A DNA stretch of 64,000 nt from positions 124,001 to 188,000 of the forward strand of contig NZ_NIXO01000001.1 of NCBI RefSeq assembly GCF_002204795.1. The letters are read 5' to 3'. Below are positions 7,992 through 16,916 of the stretch, one piece after another; the stretch's first letter is position 1, and each line of letters begins with the position of its first letter. This DNA comes from Pseudomonas sp. K2I15. GTDB lineage: Bacteria > Pseudomonadota > Gammaproteobacteria > Pseudomonadales > Pseudomonadaceae. Below the pieces are notes generated by a model. That model did no database searches. It had not been told where the DNA came from and worked only from the letters and a program-made list of their open reading frames with translations. The position numbers and the translations under genes are program-made.

Positions 7992-8864
7992 ATGAAACGT
8001 ACGCCCCATCTGCTTGCGATCCAGTCTCATGTTGTCTTTGGCCACGCCGGAAACAGCGCCGCCGTGTTCCCCATGCAACGGGTCGGGGTGAATGTGTGGC
8101 CGCTCAATACCGTGCAGTTCTCCAACCACACTCAGTATGGTCAGTGGGCGGGAGAAGTGTTGGCGCCGCAGCAAATTCCTGCGTTGGTGGAAGGCATCGC
8201 GGCGATTGGCGAGCTGGGCAACTGTGACGCGGTGCTGTCGGGCTACCTGGGCAGCGCGGCCCAGGGCCGGGCGATCCTTACCGGCGTGGCGCGGATCAAG
8301 GCGATCAACCCCAAGGCCCTGTACCTGTGCGACCCGGTGATGGGCCATCCGGAAAAAGGCTGCATCGTGCCCCAGGAGGTCAGCGACTTCCTGCTGGACG
8401 AAGCGGCAGCCATGGCTGACTTCCTGTGCCCCAACCAGCTGGAGCTGGACAGCTTTGCCGGGCGCAAGCCGCAGTCGCTGTTCGATTGCCTGGGCATGGC
8501 CCGTGCTTTGTTGGCCCGCGGGCCGAAAGCGGTGTTGGTCAAGCACCTGGATTACCCCGGCAAACTGCCGGACGGTTTCGAGATGCTGCTGGTTACGGCC
8601 GAAGGCAGCTGGCACCTGCGCCGGCCATTGCTGGCTTTCCCGCGTCAGCCAGTGGGCGTGGGTGACCTGACGTCTGGTCTGTTCCTGGCGCGGGTGCTGT
8701 TGGGCGACAGCCTGGTGGCAGCCTTTGAGTTCACCGCCGCAGCGGTGCACGAAGTGCTGCTGGAGACCCAGGCGTGCGCCAGTTACGAGCTGGAGCTGGT
8801 GCGCGCCCAGGACCGTATCGCGCATCCACGGGTTCGCTTTGAGGCGACGCCAATCGGGCTGTAG
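7992..8864 (+). CDS. pdxY: Pyridoxal kinase PdxY
   Basis: Phosphorylates pyridoxal to pyridoxal 5'-phosphate in the vitamin B6 salvage pathway, in the cytoplasm. The 290-residue length is normal for PdxY (E. coli 287). Ribokinase-fold features are seen: the N-terminal [24 protein letters not shown], the CDPVMGH segment, and the [12 protein letters not shown] motif with the catalytic aspartate near the C-terminal third. It stands alone between DUF3301 (divergent) and a lipoprotein gene. Confidence 0.95.
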   Translation: MKRTPHLLAIQSHVVFGHAGNSAAVFPMQRVGVNVWPLNTVQFSNHTQYGQWAGEVLAPQQIPALVEGIAAIGELGNCDAVLSGYLGSAAQGRAILTGVARIKAINPKALYLCDPVMGHPEKGCIVPQEVSDFLLDEAAAMADFLCPNQLELDSFAGRKPQSLFDCLGMARALLARGPKAVLVKHLDYPGKLPDGFEMLLVTAEGSWHLRRPLLAFPRQPVGVGDLTSGLFLARVLLGDSLVAAFEFTAAAVHEVLLETQACASYELELVRAQDRIAHPRVRFEATPIGL

Positions 8865-8945
8865 GAATATTCCTGATTGAGAGAGGCAAAGGGGGTCCGG
8901 TACCATCGGCCGTCTTTTTGCCCTCTGCGTTCATCAAGGAAGATC

Positions 8946-9992
8946 ATGTCGCTATCCCTGCTTCATCCGCCACGGGCATTGGCTGCCCTGGCCCTGGTTT
9001 CGCTGCTCAGCGGTTGCAGCGTCCACGGTACCTACCCTGACGCAACCGAGCCCGATGCGGCGAAGTTGCGGTTCATCTCCAACACCTCCAACACCACGCT
9101 CGATATCTACGACGCGCAACACTGCACCGGCCAGACCACCGGCATGCTCAACAACTTCCTCATGGCGGACACCAAGCGCCGGGCCGACATGCTTGTGCCG
9201 CCGCCGGCCAAGGCCCGTGGGTTGCTGGAGATCAAGCTGGCGCCCGGCAAGGACACCATGTTGATGATCAACACCAACGGCGGCTCCTATGTTTGTGGCA
9301 AATCGTTCAACCTCACGCCCAAGGCGGGTGAAGAGTACGAAGTGATCTTCGACTTGCAGGGGGGCCGTTGCAGTACGCTGCTTCAGCGTCTTTCACGATT
9401 GGACGGCAAGGACGTGCGGATCCCGCAACCGCTGTTCGAGACAGGCATGCCGTCTTGCCAGGGCAAAGGCCCGATATTCGGCAAGCTGTTACCGGATACT
9501 CCGCAGCGAACGGTGTTGATTGATCGGATAATTGAAGAGCGCGCGCAGTTGATCACGGCCATCGTGTCAGAGAACAAAGTTGACCGAATGCAGACCTCGC
9601 CTCAAGAACTTGATGAGTTGATCGCCAAGCGCAAGGCGTTAATGGGCTCGTATAACTTGCCGCCGGATTACTGGAACCAGTATCGGCAGAACTATGAGCT
9701 GTCGAATAAAGAATCTGCCGGTCGGATTACCCGGGCCTTGGGGTTGTACACCGACGTGTACCGCCTGCGCCTGCGGGGAACTGAGGATGCCATTCTGGAG
9801 CAGTGGATGCAGCCCAAGGACAGTGCGATCAAAGTGCGCGTAGCGGAGAACGACAAGCTGATGTTGCAGTACTACGGGAATGCCCGAAAGAGCGTCACGA
9901 TGGAGGTGGTTAATCACCACATGGAGCGCATGGCCCAGTTGGACCAACGCTTTGATGTGTGCGCGCACTTTGACAAGTGCGCGCGCTACTAA
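8946..9992 (+). CDS. Putative lipoprotein of unknown function
   Basis: A 348-residue protein I cannot place in a family. The N terminus is a type II signal with lipobox LLSGC (cysteine 24), so it should be a lipid-anchored envelope protein; residue +2 is Ser, which favours the outer membrane. The mature part has an N-terminal beta-like domain (KLRFISNTSNTTLDIYDAQHC...GGSYVCGKSFNL) and a charged, probably helical C-terminal half ending in two cysteines (VCAHFDKCARY). The start at 8946 has a good AAGGAAG ribosome site; the frame upstream is open only by chance. Confidence 0.8.
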   Translation: MSLSLLHPPRALAALALVSLLSGCSVHGTYPDATEPDAAKLRFISNTSNTTLDIYDAQHCTGQTTGMLNNFLMADTKRRADMLVPPPAKARGLLEIKLAPGKDTMLMINTNGGSYVCGKSFNLTPKAGEEYEVIFDLQGGRCSTLLQRLSRLDGKDVRIPQPLFETGMPSCQGKGPIFGKLLPDTPQRTVLIDRIIEERAQLITAIVSENKVDRMQTSPQELDELIAKRKALMGSYNLPPDYWNQYRQNYELSNKESAGRITRALGLYTDVYRLRLRGTEDAILEQWMQPKDSAIKVRVAENDKLMLQYYGNARKSVTMEVVNHHMERMAQLDQRFDVCAHFDKCARY

Positions 9993-10007
9993 GAACACCG
10001 TAGAACC

Positions 10008-10101
10008 AATGTGGGAGCGGGCTTGCTCGCGAAGGCGCAGTGTCAGTCACTCAATGTGTTTCTGATACACCGCCTTCGCGAGCAAGCCCGCTCCCACATT
10101 T
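10008..10101. repeat. REPIN-like doublet, class GTGGGAGCGGGCTTGCTCGC
   Basis: Two inverted REP units (AATGTGGGAGCGGGCTTGCT and its reverse complement) flank about 35 bases of variable sequence. It fills most of the gap between the lipoprotein gene and the convergent thioesterase gene. The same unit recurs at 20838, 46721, 49603 and 58310. Confidence 0.9.
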
Positions 10102-10125
10102 TTGATTGGGTTTACAGCCCAGGAT

Positions 10126-10611
10126 TTATGGGCCGTCGGCCTTGATTTCCTGATAGCGCTTCTCCAGCTCCTGGCGAATCTGCCGGCGCTGCTGGGCCTG
10201 CACAAACCGGCGCTTGTCTTCGCTGTTCTGCGGTTGCAGCGGCGGCACTGCGGCCGGTTTGCGCTGGTCATCCACCGCGACCATGGTGAAGAAGCAGCTA
10301 TTGGTATGGCGCACTGAGCGCTCGCGGATGTTCTCGGTGACCACCTTGATCCCTACTTCCATCGACGTGTTGCCGGTGTAGTTGACCGAGGCCAAAAAGG
10401 TCACCAGCTCGCCGACATGGATCGGCTCGCGAAAAATCACCTGGTCCACCGACAACGTCACCACATAGCGGCCGGCATAACGGCTGGCGCAAGCGTAGGC
10501 CACTTCGTCGAGGTACTTGAGCAGCGTGCCGCCGTGCACATTGCCTGAGAAGTTGGCCATGTCTGGGGTCATCAATACTGTCATCGACAGCTGGGTGTTT
10601 CCGGGTTCCAT
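10126..10611 (-). CDS. Acyl-CoA thioesterase (hotdog fold)
   Basis: A 161-residue single-hotdog thioesterase expected to hydrolyse acyl-CoA to free acid and CoA. The N-terminal MTVLMTPDMANFSGNVHGGTLLKYLDEVAYACASRYAG region shows the family's N-x-HGG and catalytic Asp/Glu (LDE). A longer central helix and a basic, Gln-rich C-terminal tail (RRFVQAQQRRQIRQELEKRY) follow. I chose the ATG at 10611, since the frame upstream has no homology-like character. Substrate is unknown. The second thioesterase at 50667 is a different paralogue. Confidence 0.88.
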   Translation of the reverse strand: MEPGNTQLSMTVLMTPDMANFSGNVHGGTLLKYLDEVAYACASRYAGRYVVTLSVDQVIFREPIHVGELVTFLASVNYTGNTSMEVGIKVVTENIRERSVRHTNSCFFTMVAVDDQRKPAAVPPLQPQNSEDKRRFVQAQQRRQIRQELEKRYQEIKADGP

Positions 10612-10907
10612 AGCACACTCACGGGTTTGTAGGCATTGGGTGGGGAGGCACCTCTGCGGGTGCTGGAATCTTTGCAGAGCCATTCATAACGGGACGCTGG
10701 GGGCCGGCTTGCCGTCACGCCTGGGGCGATCTGTTTCCATATATTGCACCGGCTTTCTGTCGCAAGTCGCGGTGTTACCCTTCAAAAGCCCATCTCAAGG
10801 GCATTTCTTACGATCAAGGCAGACTTTTCTTTCCGTTCATTGCGACCTTTCGGCGCGCATTCGTGGAAATGGGAAAAGCACCAGTACCCCTCAAGGAGCC
10901 CCTCGCC

Positions 10908-12665
10908 ATGCACGCCATCAGCTTTATCCAGGACCTGGCCGTGATCATGCTGGTGGCCGGGGTGGTGACAATCCTGTTCCATCGGCTCAAGCAGCCGGTG
11001 GTGCTGGGGTATATCGTCGCCGGCTTCATCATCGGCCCACACACCCCGCCGTTTGGCCTGATCCATGACGAAGACACAATCAAGACCCTGGCCGAGCTGG
11101 GGGTGATCTTCCTGATGTTCTGCCTGGGCCTGGAATTCAGCCTGCGCAAGCTGTTCAAGGTTGGCGCCACCGCGTTTATCGCGGCGTTCCTCGAGATCAT
11201 CCTGATGATCTGGATCGGCTACGAAATCGGCCGCTGGTTCGACTGGAACACCATGGATTCGCTATTCCTGGGCGCGATCCTGGCGATTTCCTCGACCACC
11301 ATCATCGTCAAGGCGCTGAATGACCTGAAGATGAAAAACCAGCGCTTTGCCCAGCTGATTTTTGGCGTGCTGATCGTCGAAGACATCCTGGGCATCGGCA
11401 TCATCGCCTTGCTATCGAGCATCGCCGTCAGCGGCACGGTCAGTTCCGGCGAGGTGTTCTCCACCGTCGGCAAGCTCTCGTTGTTCATGATTGTCGCGCT
11501 GGTCATCGGGATTTTGCTGGTGCCACGCCTACTGGAGTACGTGGCCAAGTTCGAAAGCAACGAGATGCTGCTGATCACCGTGTTGGGCCTGTGTTTCGGC
11601 TTCTGCCTGCTGGTGGTCAAGCTGGAGTACAGCATGGTGCTGGGGGCGTTCCTGATCGGCGCGATAATGGCAGAATCCCGGCAGTTGCTGAAGATTGAGC
11701 GCCTGATCGAACCGGTTCGCGACATGTTCAGTGCAATATTTTTTATCGCGATTGGCTTGATGATCGACCCGCAAATCCTCCTGCAATACGCTTGGCCGAT
11801 TGCAGTGATTACTGTGGCGGTGGTGCTGGGCAAGATGTTGTCGTGCGGCCTTGGAGCGTTTATCGCCGGCAACGATGGTCGCACCTCGCTGCGGGTAGGG
11901 ATGGGCCTGTCACAGATTGGCGAATTTTCATTCATCATCGCCGCGCTGGGGATGACGTTGCAGGTCACCAGTGACTTTCTGTATCCGGTGGCGGTGGCTG
12001 TTTCAGCGATCACCACGCTGCTCACGCCTTATCTGATTCGTGGCGCTGACCCGCTGTCACTGAAGATAGCCGCAGTGATGCCCAAGCGTATGAGCCGGGT
12101 GTTCGGGATGTATGGCGAGTGGCTGCGCAGCATTCAGCCACAGGGCGAGGGTGCGATGCTGGCATCGATGATCCGCAAGATCATTCTGCAGGTGGGGGTG
12201 AATCTGGCGCTGGTGATCGCGATTTTCTTTGCGGGTAGTTTCTTTGCCGCGCGCATTGGCGGTTATCTGGAAGGCTGGGTCAGTGATCCGAGCTGGCAGA
12301 AGGCGTTGATCTGGGGCGGGGCGTTGCTGTTGTCGCTGCCGTTTTTGATTGCGGCGTACCGCAAGCTCAAGGCGCTGTCGATGCTGTTGGCGGAGATGAG
12401 CGTCAAACCGGAAATGGCCGGTCGCCACACTCAGCGCGTGCGCCGGGTGATTGCCGAAGTAATCCCGATCCTTTCGCTGCTGGTGATTTTCCTGCTATTG
12501 GCAGCCTTATCAGCCAGTATCCTGCCGACCAACAAGTTGCTGGTGCTGATCGCTGTGGTGACGGCTGCGGTGGCCGCCGTGCTCTGGCGCTGGTTCATCC
12601 GCGTGCATACGCGGATGCAGGTCGCCTTGCTGGAGACGCTGGATAACCATAAGGATACGTTGTAG
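10908..12665 (+). CDS. CPA2-family cation/proton antiporter (KefB-like membrane core)
   Basis: Inner-membrane monovalent cation:proton antiporter of the CPA2/KefB group. The 585-residue protein has about 10-12 membrane segments in the first 400 residues (starting AISFIQDLAVIMLVAGVVTILF), the LGVIFLMFCLGLEFS segment and the glycine-rich SQIGEFSFIIAALG motif, then a hydrophobic C-terminal region with more segments. It lacks the TrkA-N nucleotide-binding domain of true KefB/KefC. The ATG at 10908 has an AAGGAG site; the frame extends upstream to 10863. Ion (K+ or Na+) is unknown. Confidence 0.88.
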   Translation: MHAISFIQDLAVIMLVAGVVTILFHRLKQPVVLGYIVAGFIIGPHTPPFGLIHDEDTIKTLAELGVIFLMFCLGLEFSLRKLFKVGATAFIAAFLEIILMIWIGYEIGRWFDWNTMDSLFLGAILAISSTTIIVKALNDLKMKNQRFAQLIFGVLIVEDILGIGIIALLSSIAVSGTVSSGEVFSTVGKLSLFMIVALVIGILLVPRLLEYVAKFESNEMLLITVLGLCFGFCLLVVKLEYSMVLGAFLIGAIMAESRQLLKIERLIEPVRDMFSAIFFIAIGLMIDPQILLQYAWPIAVITVAVVLGKMLSCGLGAFIAGNDGRTSLRVGMGLSQIGEFSFIIAALGMTLQVTSDFLYPVAVAVSAITTLLTPYLIRGADPLSLKIAAVMPKRMSRVFGMYGEWLRSIQPQGEGAMLASMIRKIILQVGVNLALVIAIFFAGSFFAARIGGYLEGWVSDPSWQKALIWGGALLLSLPFLIAAYRKLKALSMLLAEMSVKPEMAGRHTQRVRRVIAEVIPILSLLVIFLLLAALSASILPTNKLLVLIAVVTAAVAAVLWRWFIRVHTRMQVALLETLDNHKDTL

Positions 12666-12761
12666 GAGCGAGCTTGCTCGCGAAAAACCTGAGAGCGCCG
12701 CGTTCTCTCAGGAGGGCAGCGTTATCGTTGACGTTTTTTGCGAGCAAGCTCGCTCCTACAA
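12661..12761. repeat. REPIN-like doublet, class TGTAGGAGCGAGCTTGCTCG
   Basis: Inverted arms TGTAGGAGCGAGCTTGCTCG at 12661 and the complement ending near 12761, overlapping the last bases of the antiporter gene. The inner spacer (CGAAAAACCTGAGAGCGCCG) is almost the same as in the copy at 61911, showing that the whole doublet moved as a unit. Confidence 0.9.
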
Positions 12762-12775
12762 GGTGGTGAGGGGTC

Positions 12776-13183
12776 TCAGCTTTCCAGCCAGACGTCCCGT
12801 GCCCAGTGCCATACCGATTCCCAGGTTTCTTCGGTGACGAGTTCTTCTTCGCCGGACCACAGCACCACGGTGCCGTCTTCTTCGACGCAGTAGTAGTCGT
12901 CGCCGTCCTGGCAGATCGGGATCAATTCGCGCGGTACGCCCAAGTCCCAGGCGGTCGAGGCCACATCCGGCAGGTAGGTGTGGGAACCCGGGTCGGTCAC
13001 TGTCACTGGCTCGAGGCTGCCGTAGACCACATCGCTGACGGTCAGCAGAAACTCTTTGAAGACGAATGGAATATTGATGAAGAGTTCTTCTTCAATCTCC
13101 ACCAGTTGGTCTTCGTCAGGCAGCTCCAGAGGAACCGGCACCGGTTCGTTGGCTTCACGCAATTGTTCGATAACTTCTTCCAC
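12776..13183 (-). CDS. SMI1/KNR4-family protein
   Basis: A very acidic 135-residue cytoplasmic protein with the SMI1/KNR4 (SUKH) fold signature: an N-terminal helix, VEIEEELFINIPFVFKEFLL, then YLPDVASTAWDLGVPRELIPICQDGDDYYCVEEDGTVVLWSGEEE. SUKH proteins include toxin immunity proteins, but this one has no toxin gene next to it, so a housekeeping role is equally likely. It is downstream of the Tim44-like gene on the same strand, separated by a terminator. Confidence 0.82.
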   Translation of the reverse strand: MEEVIEQLREANEPVPVPLELPDEDQLVEIEEELFINIPFVFKEFLLTVSDVVYGSLEPVTVTDPGSHTYLPDVASTAWDLGVPRELIPICQDGDDYYCVEEDGTVVLWSGEEELVTEETWESVWHWARDVWLES

Positions 13184-13264
13184 GGCCGGGATCCTCTTGC
13201 TAGATGGCGCGGTTTATAGGGGCGTTTTATACAGTAGCTCGCTATAAGTGCAACCGTGAAATAG

Positions 13265-13291
13265 AAAACCCCGGACAAGTCCGGGGTTTTT
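13265..13291. terminator. Rho-independent terminator after the Tim44-like gene
   Basis: AAAACCCCGGAC-AA-GTCCGGGGTTTTT forms a 12-base-pair stem with an AT flank on both sides, so it can stop transcription in either direction. It lies 29 bases after the stop of the Tim44-like gene on the minus strand. Confidence 0.88.
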
Positions 13292-13319
13292 GTTACAGCG
13301 CACTCAAGGCGTGCAGGGA

Positions 13320-14192
13320 TCAGCCGTTCTGGCGGATACCGGCGACCAGCCAAGGCTGGTTGTCGCCCTGTGGACGTTCCATGTTCCAGCTTTCGCTGAA
13401 CACTTCGCCCTGGTCGAAACGCGAGGTTTTCGACACGCCGCTGAAGGTCAGGGTGGCGATGGTCTTGTCGGCGCGGTCATCCACACCTTCAAGCTGCACT
13501 TTCAGGTCTTCGATGTAGGTCGACTGGAAGCCGTCGCCCAGGTCCGCACGTTCGCGCTTGAGGAACTCCAGCAATTGCGGGGTCACGAACTCGGCGATCT
13601 TGTCCATTTCGTTGGCGTCCCAGTGTTGCTGCAGGGACTGGAAGTGGCTGCGGGCCGCTTCGACGAAACGCTCTTCGTTGAACCAGGCTGGCGCGTTGAT
13701 CACCGGACGAGCGGCGGCAGGTGCAGCCGAACCACCAAACATCGAGTTCAGTGCTGGCTTTTGCTCGAACACTTCACGCTGCATCGGCGCGCCGGCTGGA
13801 GCCATGTGCTCCTGTTGCTTGCGACGACGGGCGGCGATAAAGCGGAAGATCAGGAAGGCGATGACCGCCATGATCAGGATGTCGAAGATCTGCATACCCT
13901 GGAAGCCGCCGCCCATGAACATGGAAGCGAGCAGGCCACCGGCCGCGATACCGGCCAGAGGGCCCAACCAGCGCGAAGCACCGCCAGCCTTGGCAGCAGC
14001 GCCTGCGGCACCGGCAGCACCAGCGGTCGCAGCTGCGCCGCCCATGCCGCCGCCGGATGGGGCCATTTGGCTGGTCTGGTGGCTTGGCGCCGAACCCATG
14101 GATTTGCCGCCACCGAAGCGCTTGGCGTTGGCGTCGAGGCTCATCGTCAGGCCGATGCACAACGCCATGGCGATGCTAAGAAAACGTTTCAT
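13320..14192 (-). CDS. Tim44-like domain inner-membrane protein
   Basis: A 290-residue protein with a signal-like N terminus (MKRFLSIAMALCIGLTMSLDANA), a Gly/Ala-rich low-complexity stretch (about 47-75), two hydrophobic segments (about 75-95 and 98-120), a basic RRRKQQE turn and a C-terminal Tim44-like domain (about 165-290; AWFNEERFVEAARSHFQSLQQHWD). Tim44-like proteins in bacteria are envelope proteins of poorly known role. The start at 14192 was chosen over 14207 because it begins directly with the basic signal region. The gene is separated from uvrD by about 260 bases. Confidence 0.88.
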   Translation of the reverse strand: MKRFLSIAMALCIGLTMSLDANAKRFGGGKSMGSAPSHQTSQMAPSGGGMGGAAATAGAAGAAGAAAKAGGASRWLGPLAGIAAGGLLASMFMGGGFQGMQIFDILIMAVIAFLIFRFIAARRRKQQEHMAPAGAPMQREVFEQKPALNSMFGGSAAPAAARPVINAPAWFNEERFVEAARSHFQSLQQHWDANEMDKIAEFVTPQLLEFLKRERADLGDGFQSTYIEDLKVQLEGVDDRADKTIATLTFSGVSKTSRFDQGEVFSESWNMERPQGDNQPWLVAGIRQNG

Positions 14193-14394
14193 AAAGGGAA
14201 TTCCCATTTGTGGATTGCACGCGCGCCATGTTGCACAGGTGTGATGTCAGTGGCTAGCGGCATAGTGTTTCGGGCTTTTGCGTAAGGCCAATACCGAATC
14301 GTCTGTAGGACTTATTACAGATATTGGCCCCACCGCTGCCAAATACAAGGGCGAGTGCCATTCTTCATGTGGCGATGTGTGTATGGCGGGACGC

Positions 14395-14437
14395 GGAGCG
14401 CCCCAGGCGGCATTCCCACGCAGAGCGCGGGAACGAT
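14395..14437. repeat. Short intergenic hairpin repeat pair
   Basis: The 14193-14453 gap holds GGGACGCGGAGCGCCCC followed by TTCCCACGCAGAGCGCGGGAA. Each is a near-perfect stem with a 3-base loop (GGA, AGA). I recognise this pair as a common small intergenic repeat of Pseudomonas, different from the REPINs. It lies just after the uvrD stop and could also act as its terminator, though no T tract is present. Confidence 0.55.
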
Positions 14438-14453
14438 CAGTTCCGCAGTTGTT

Positions 14454-16637
14454 TCAGATTGCTTCAAGCTTGGCGTAACCCATCATCAGCCACTTGCTGC
14501 CTTCGGCGAAGTTCACCTGCACCCGGGCCTGGGCACCGGCGCCTTCGAAGTTGAGGATCACGCCCTCGCCGAAGATCGCATGCTTGACCTGCTGGCCAAG
14601 GCTGAATGGCGTCTCGGGGATTTCCGAACCGGCAAACATACTGCTGGAGTTCTGCTGCTGGCCGCCGCCGAACGGGCGGCTGACGCTGTTGGACAGGCGC
14701 ACTTCCTGAATCAGGCCTTTCGGCACCTCACGTACGAAGCGCGACACCTTATTGTAGGTCTCGCTGCCGTACAGGCGTCGGGTTTCGGCGTAGGTCATCA
14801 CCAGGTTCTGCATGGCCCGGGTGATGCCCACATAGGCCAGGCGGCGTTCCTCTTCGAGGCGGCCGGGTTCTTCCAGGCTCATCTTGTGGGGGAACAAACC
14901 TTCTTCCATGCCCACCAGGAACACGTACGGGAATTCCAGGCCCTTGGCGCTGTGCAAGGTCATTAGCTGGACGCTGTCTTCATGCTCGTCAGCCTGGGTG
15001 TCGCCGGCTTCCAGTGACGCGTGGCCGAGGAAGGCCGCCAGGGGCGTCAGGTCTTCGTCTTCTTCGTTATTTTCGAACGCGCGCGCGGCGCTGACCAGCT
15101 CCTCAAGGTTTTCTACCCGGGCCTGGCCTTTCTCGCCTTTTTCCGCTTCGTGGTACGCGATCAAACCGGACTGCTCGATCACGGTCTGGGTCATCAGGTG
15201 CAGGGGCATTTCCATGCACTTGGCGGCGAGGTTCTCGATCAGTTCGACAAACACGCCCAAGGCACCGGCCGCACGGCCGGTCAGGCCTTTGTTGGCGATC
15301 AGCAGGCGCATTGCTTCCCACATCGACACATCGCTGTGACGTGCGTGGTCGCGGATCGCCTCGACGGTCTTCTCACCGATGCCGCGTGCCGGGATATTGA
15401 TCACCCGTTCCAGCGCCGCATCATTACCGCGGCCTTCCAGCAAGCGCAGGTAGGCCATGGCGTTCTTGATTTCGGCACGTTCGAAGAAGCGCTGGCCGCC
15501 ATAGATGCGGTACGGAATGCGTTCGCGCAGCAAGGCTTCTTCCAGCACCCGCGATTGGGCGTTGGAGCGGTAAAGAATGGCGATATCGCTGCGGGCCAGG
15601 CCGGTTTTCAAGGCGCTTTCGATGGTTTCCACCACGTAGCGCGCTTCATCGTGCTCGTTGAAGGCCGCGTACAGGTTGATCGCTTCGCCTTCACCGCCGT
15701 CGGTCCACAGCTCTTTGCCCAGGCGCCCGGTGTTGTTGGCGATCAAGGCGTTGGCGGCCTTGAGGATCCCGGCGGTGGAGCGGTAGTTCTGCTCCAGGCG
15801 AATGGTTTCGGCGTCCGGGAAGTCGTCGCTGTATTGGTAGATGTTCTCGATTTTCGCGCCGCGCCAGCCGTAGATCGACTGGTCGTCGTCGCCCACCACC
15901 ATCAAGCTGTCGCCGCCCTTGGCCAGCAGGCGCAACCAGGCGTACTGCACGGCGTTGGTGTCCTGGAACTCGTCCACCAGGATGTGGCGGAAGCGTTTCT
16001 GGTAGTGCGCCAGCAAGCCCGGGTTGTCGCGCCACAGGTCGAGGGCGCGCAGCAGCAGTTCGGAGAAGTCGATGACGCCGGCGCGCTGGCAGGCCACTTC
16101 ATAGGCTTCATAAATGCTGCGCATGGTGGCCAGGAACAGGTCGCCGCTGGCCTGGATATGTTGCGGGCGCAGGCCTTCATCTTTCTGGCCATTGATAAAC
16201 CACTGGGCCTGACGGACCGGCCAGCGTTGTTCATCCAGGCCCAGCTCGCGGATCACCCGCTTGACCAGGCGTTGCTGGTCGTCGCTGTCCAGAATCTGGA
16301 AGGTCTGGGCCAGGCCCGCTTCCTGCCAATGGGCCCGCAACAGGCGGTGCGCCAGGCCGTGGAAGGTGCCCACCCACATGCCGGCCGGGCTGATGCCCAT
16401 CAACTGCTCGATGCGATGACGCATCTCGGCAGCGGCCTTGTTGGTGAAGGTCACCGACAGGATTGAATGAGGTGAGGCGTTCTCGACCTGGATCAACCAG
16501 GCGATACGGTGCACCAGCACTCGGGTTTTACCGGAGCCAGCACCGGCCAGGACCAACTGACGGCCAACGGGGGCTGCTACGGCCTGGCGTTGGGCATCGT
16601 TGAGGGAGTTCAGCAAAAGGGAGAGATCATCGCGCAT
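14454..16637 (-). CDS. uvrD: DNA helicase II UvrD
   Basis: Superfamily 1A 3'-to-5' DNA helicase used in nucleotide excision repair and methyl-directed mismatch repair. The 727-residue length is normal (E. coli 720). Motif I AGAGSGKTRVL (31-41), motif II VDEFQDTN, motif III GDDDQSIYGWRGA, motif IV LEQNYRS, motif V LMTLHSAKGLEFPYVFLVGMEEGLFPH and motif VI YVGITRA are all visible. The C terminus has the typical GxxVxHxxFGEGxV-like tail (QQVKHAIFGEGVILNFEG). It is a single gene, divergent from the GGDEF/EAL gene. Confidence 0.97.
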   Translation of the reverse strand: MRDDLSLLLNSLNDAQRQAVAAPVGRQLVLAGAGSGKTRVLVHRIAWLIQVENASPHSILSVTFTNKAAAEMRHRIEQLMGISPAGMWVGTFHGLAHRLLRAHWQEAGLAQTFQILDSDDQQRLVKRVIRELGLDEQRWPVRQAQWFINGQKDEGLRPQHIQASGDLFLATMRSIYEAYEVACQRAGVIDFSELLLRALDLWRDNPGLLAHYQKRFRHILVDEFQDTNAVQYAWLRLLAKGGDSLMVVGDDDQSIYGWRGAKIENIYQYSDDFPDAETIRLEQNYRSTAGILKAANALIANNTGRLGKELWTDGGEGEAINLYAAFNEHDEARYVVETIESALKTGLARSDIAILYRSNAQSRVLEEALLRERIPYRIYGGQRFFERAEIKNAMAYLRLLEGRGNDAALERVINIPARGIGEKTVEAIRDHARHSDVSMWEAMRLLIANKGLTGRAAGALGVFVELIENLAAKCMEMPLHLMTQTVIEQSGLIAYHEAEKGEKGQARVENLEELVSAARAFENNEEDEDLTPLAAFLGHASLEAGDTQADEHEDSVQLMTLHSAKGLEFPYVFLVGMEEGLFPHKMSLEEPGRLEEERRLAYVGITRAMQNLVMTYAETRRLYGSETYNKVSRFVREVPKGLIQEVRLSNSVSRPFGGGQQQNSSSMFAGSEIPETPFSLGQQVKHAIFGEGVILNFEGAGAQARVQVNFAEGSKWLMMGYAKLEAI

Positions 16638-16916
16638 CGGCGCATTCTAGGGTGCCCGGGGGAGTCGGGCAAATCCCAATGCCGGATGGTCGGCGTAAAA
16701 CCCGACAGACAATGCTCGGTAGCCGAACAATATGTTCCCAGTGATGACCGGTCGGTCATTGGCCACAGCCCGCGCCCTGTCTCACTCAAGCCGTCTGGCT
16801 CCAAGGTTTGCGGCTAATTATTGCGATATTTTAATGACGTGGAGCTGTTTGGCCCGGACGTTTGCTTGTGTATGCTCCGTGCACGTTTCGGGCTCACCAT
16901 TATAAGAACACTGCCT

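Noticed and set aside
7476..8906. 476-codon frame through DUF3301 and antisense pdxY
   Set aside because: Only the last 132 codons match a family; the upstream part is antisense to pdxY.
13765..14160. Gly/Ala-rich stretch of the Tim44-like gene as a separate antisense gene
   Set aside because: The other frames give only Arg/Pro-rich shadows.
14278..14478. Small plus-strand open frame in the gap before uvrD
   Set aside because: It covers an intergenic hairpin repeat, lacks a ribosome site and has no protein-like pattern.
15021..16466. 481-codon frame antisense to uvrD
   Set aside because: Low-complexity His/Gln/Val-rich translation typical of a shadow frame; uvrD is certain.
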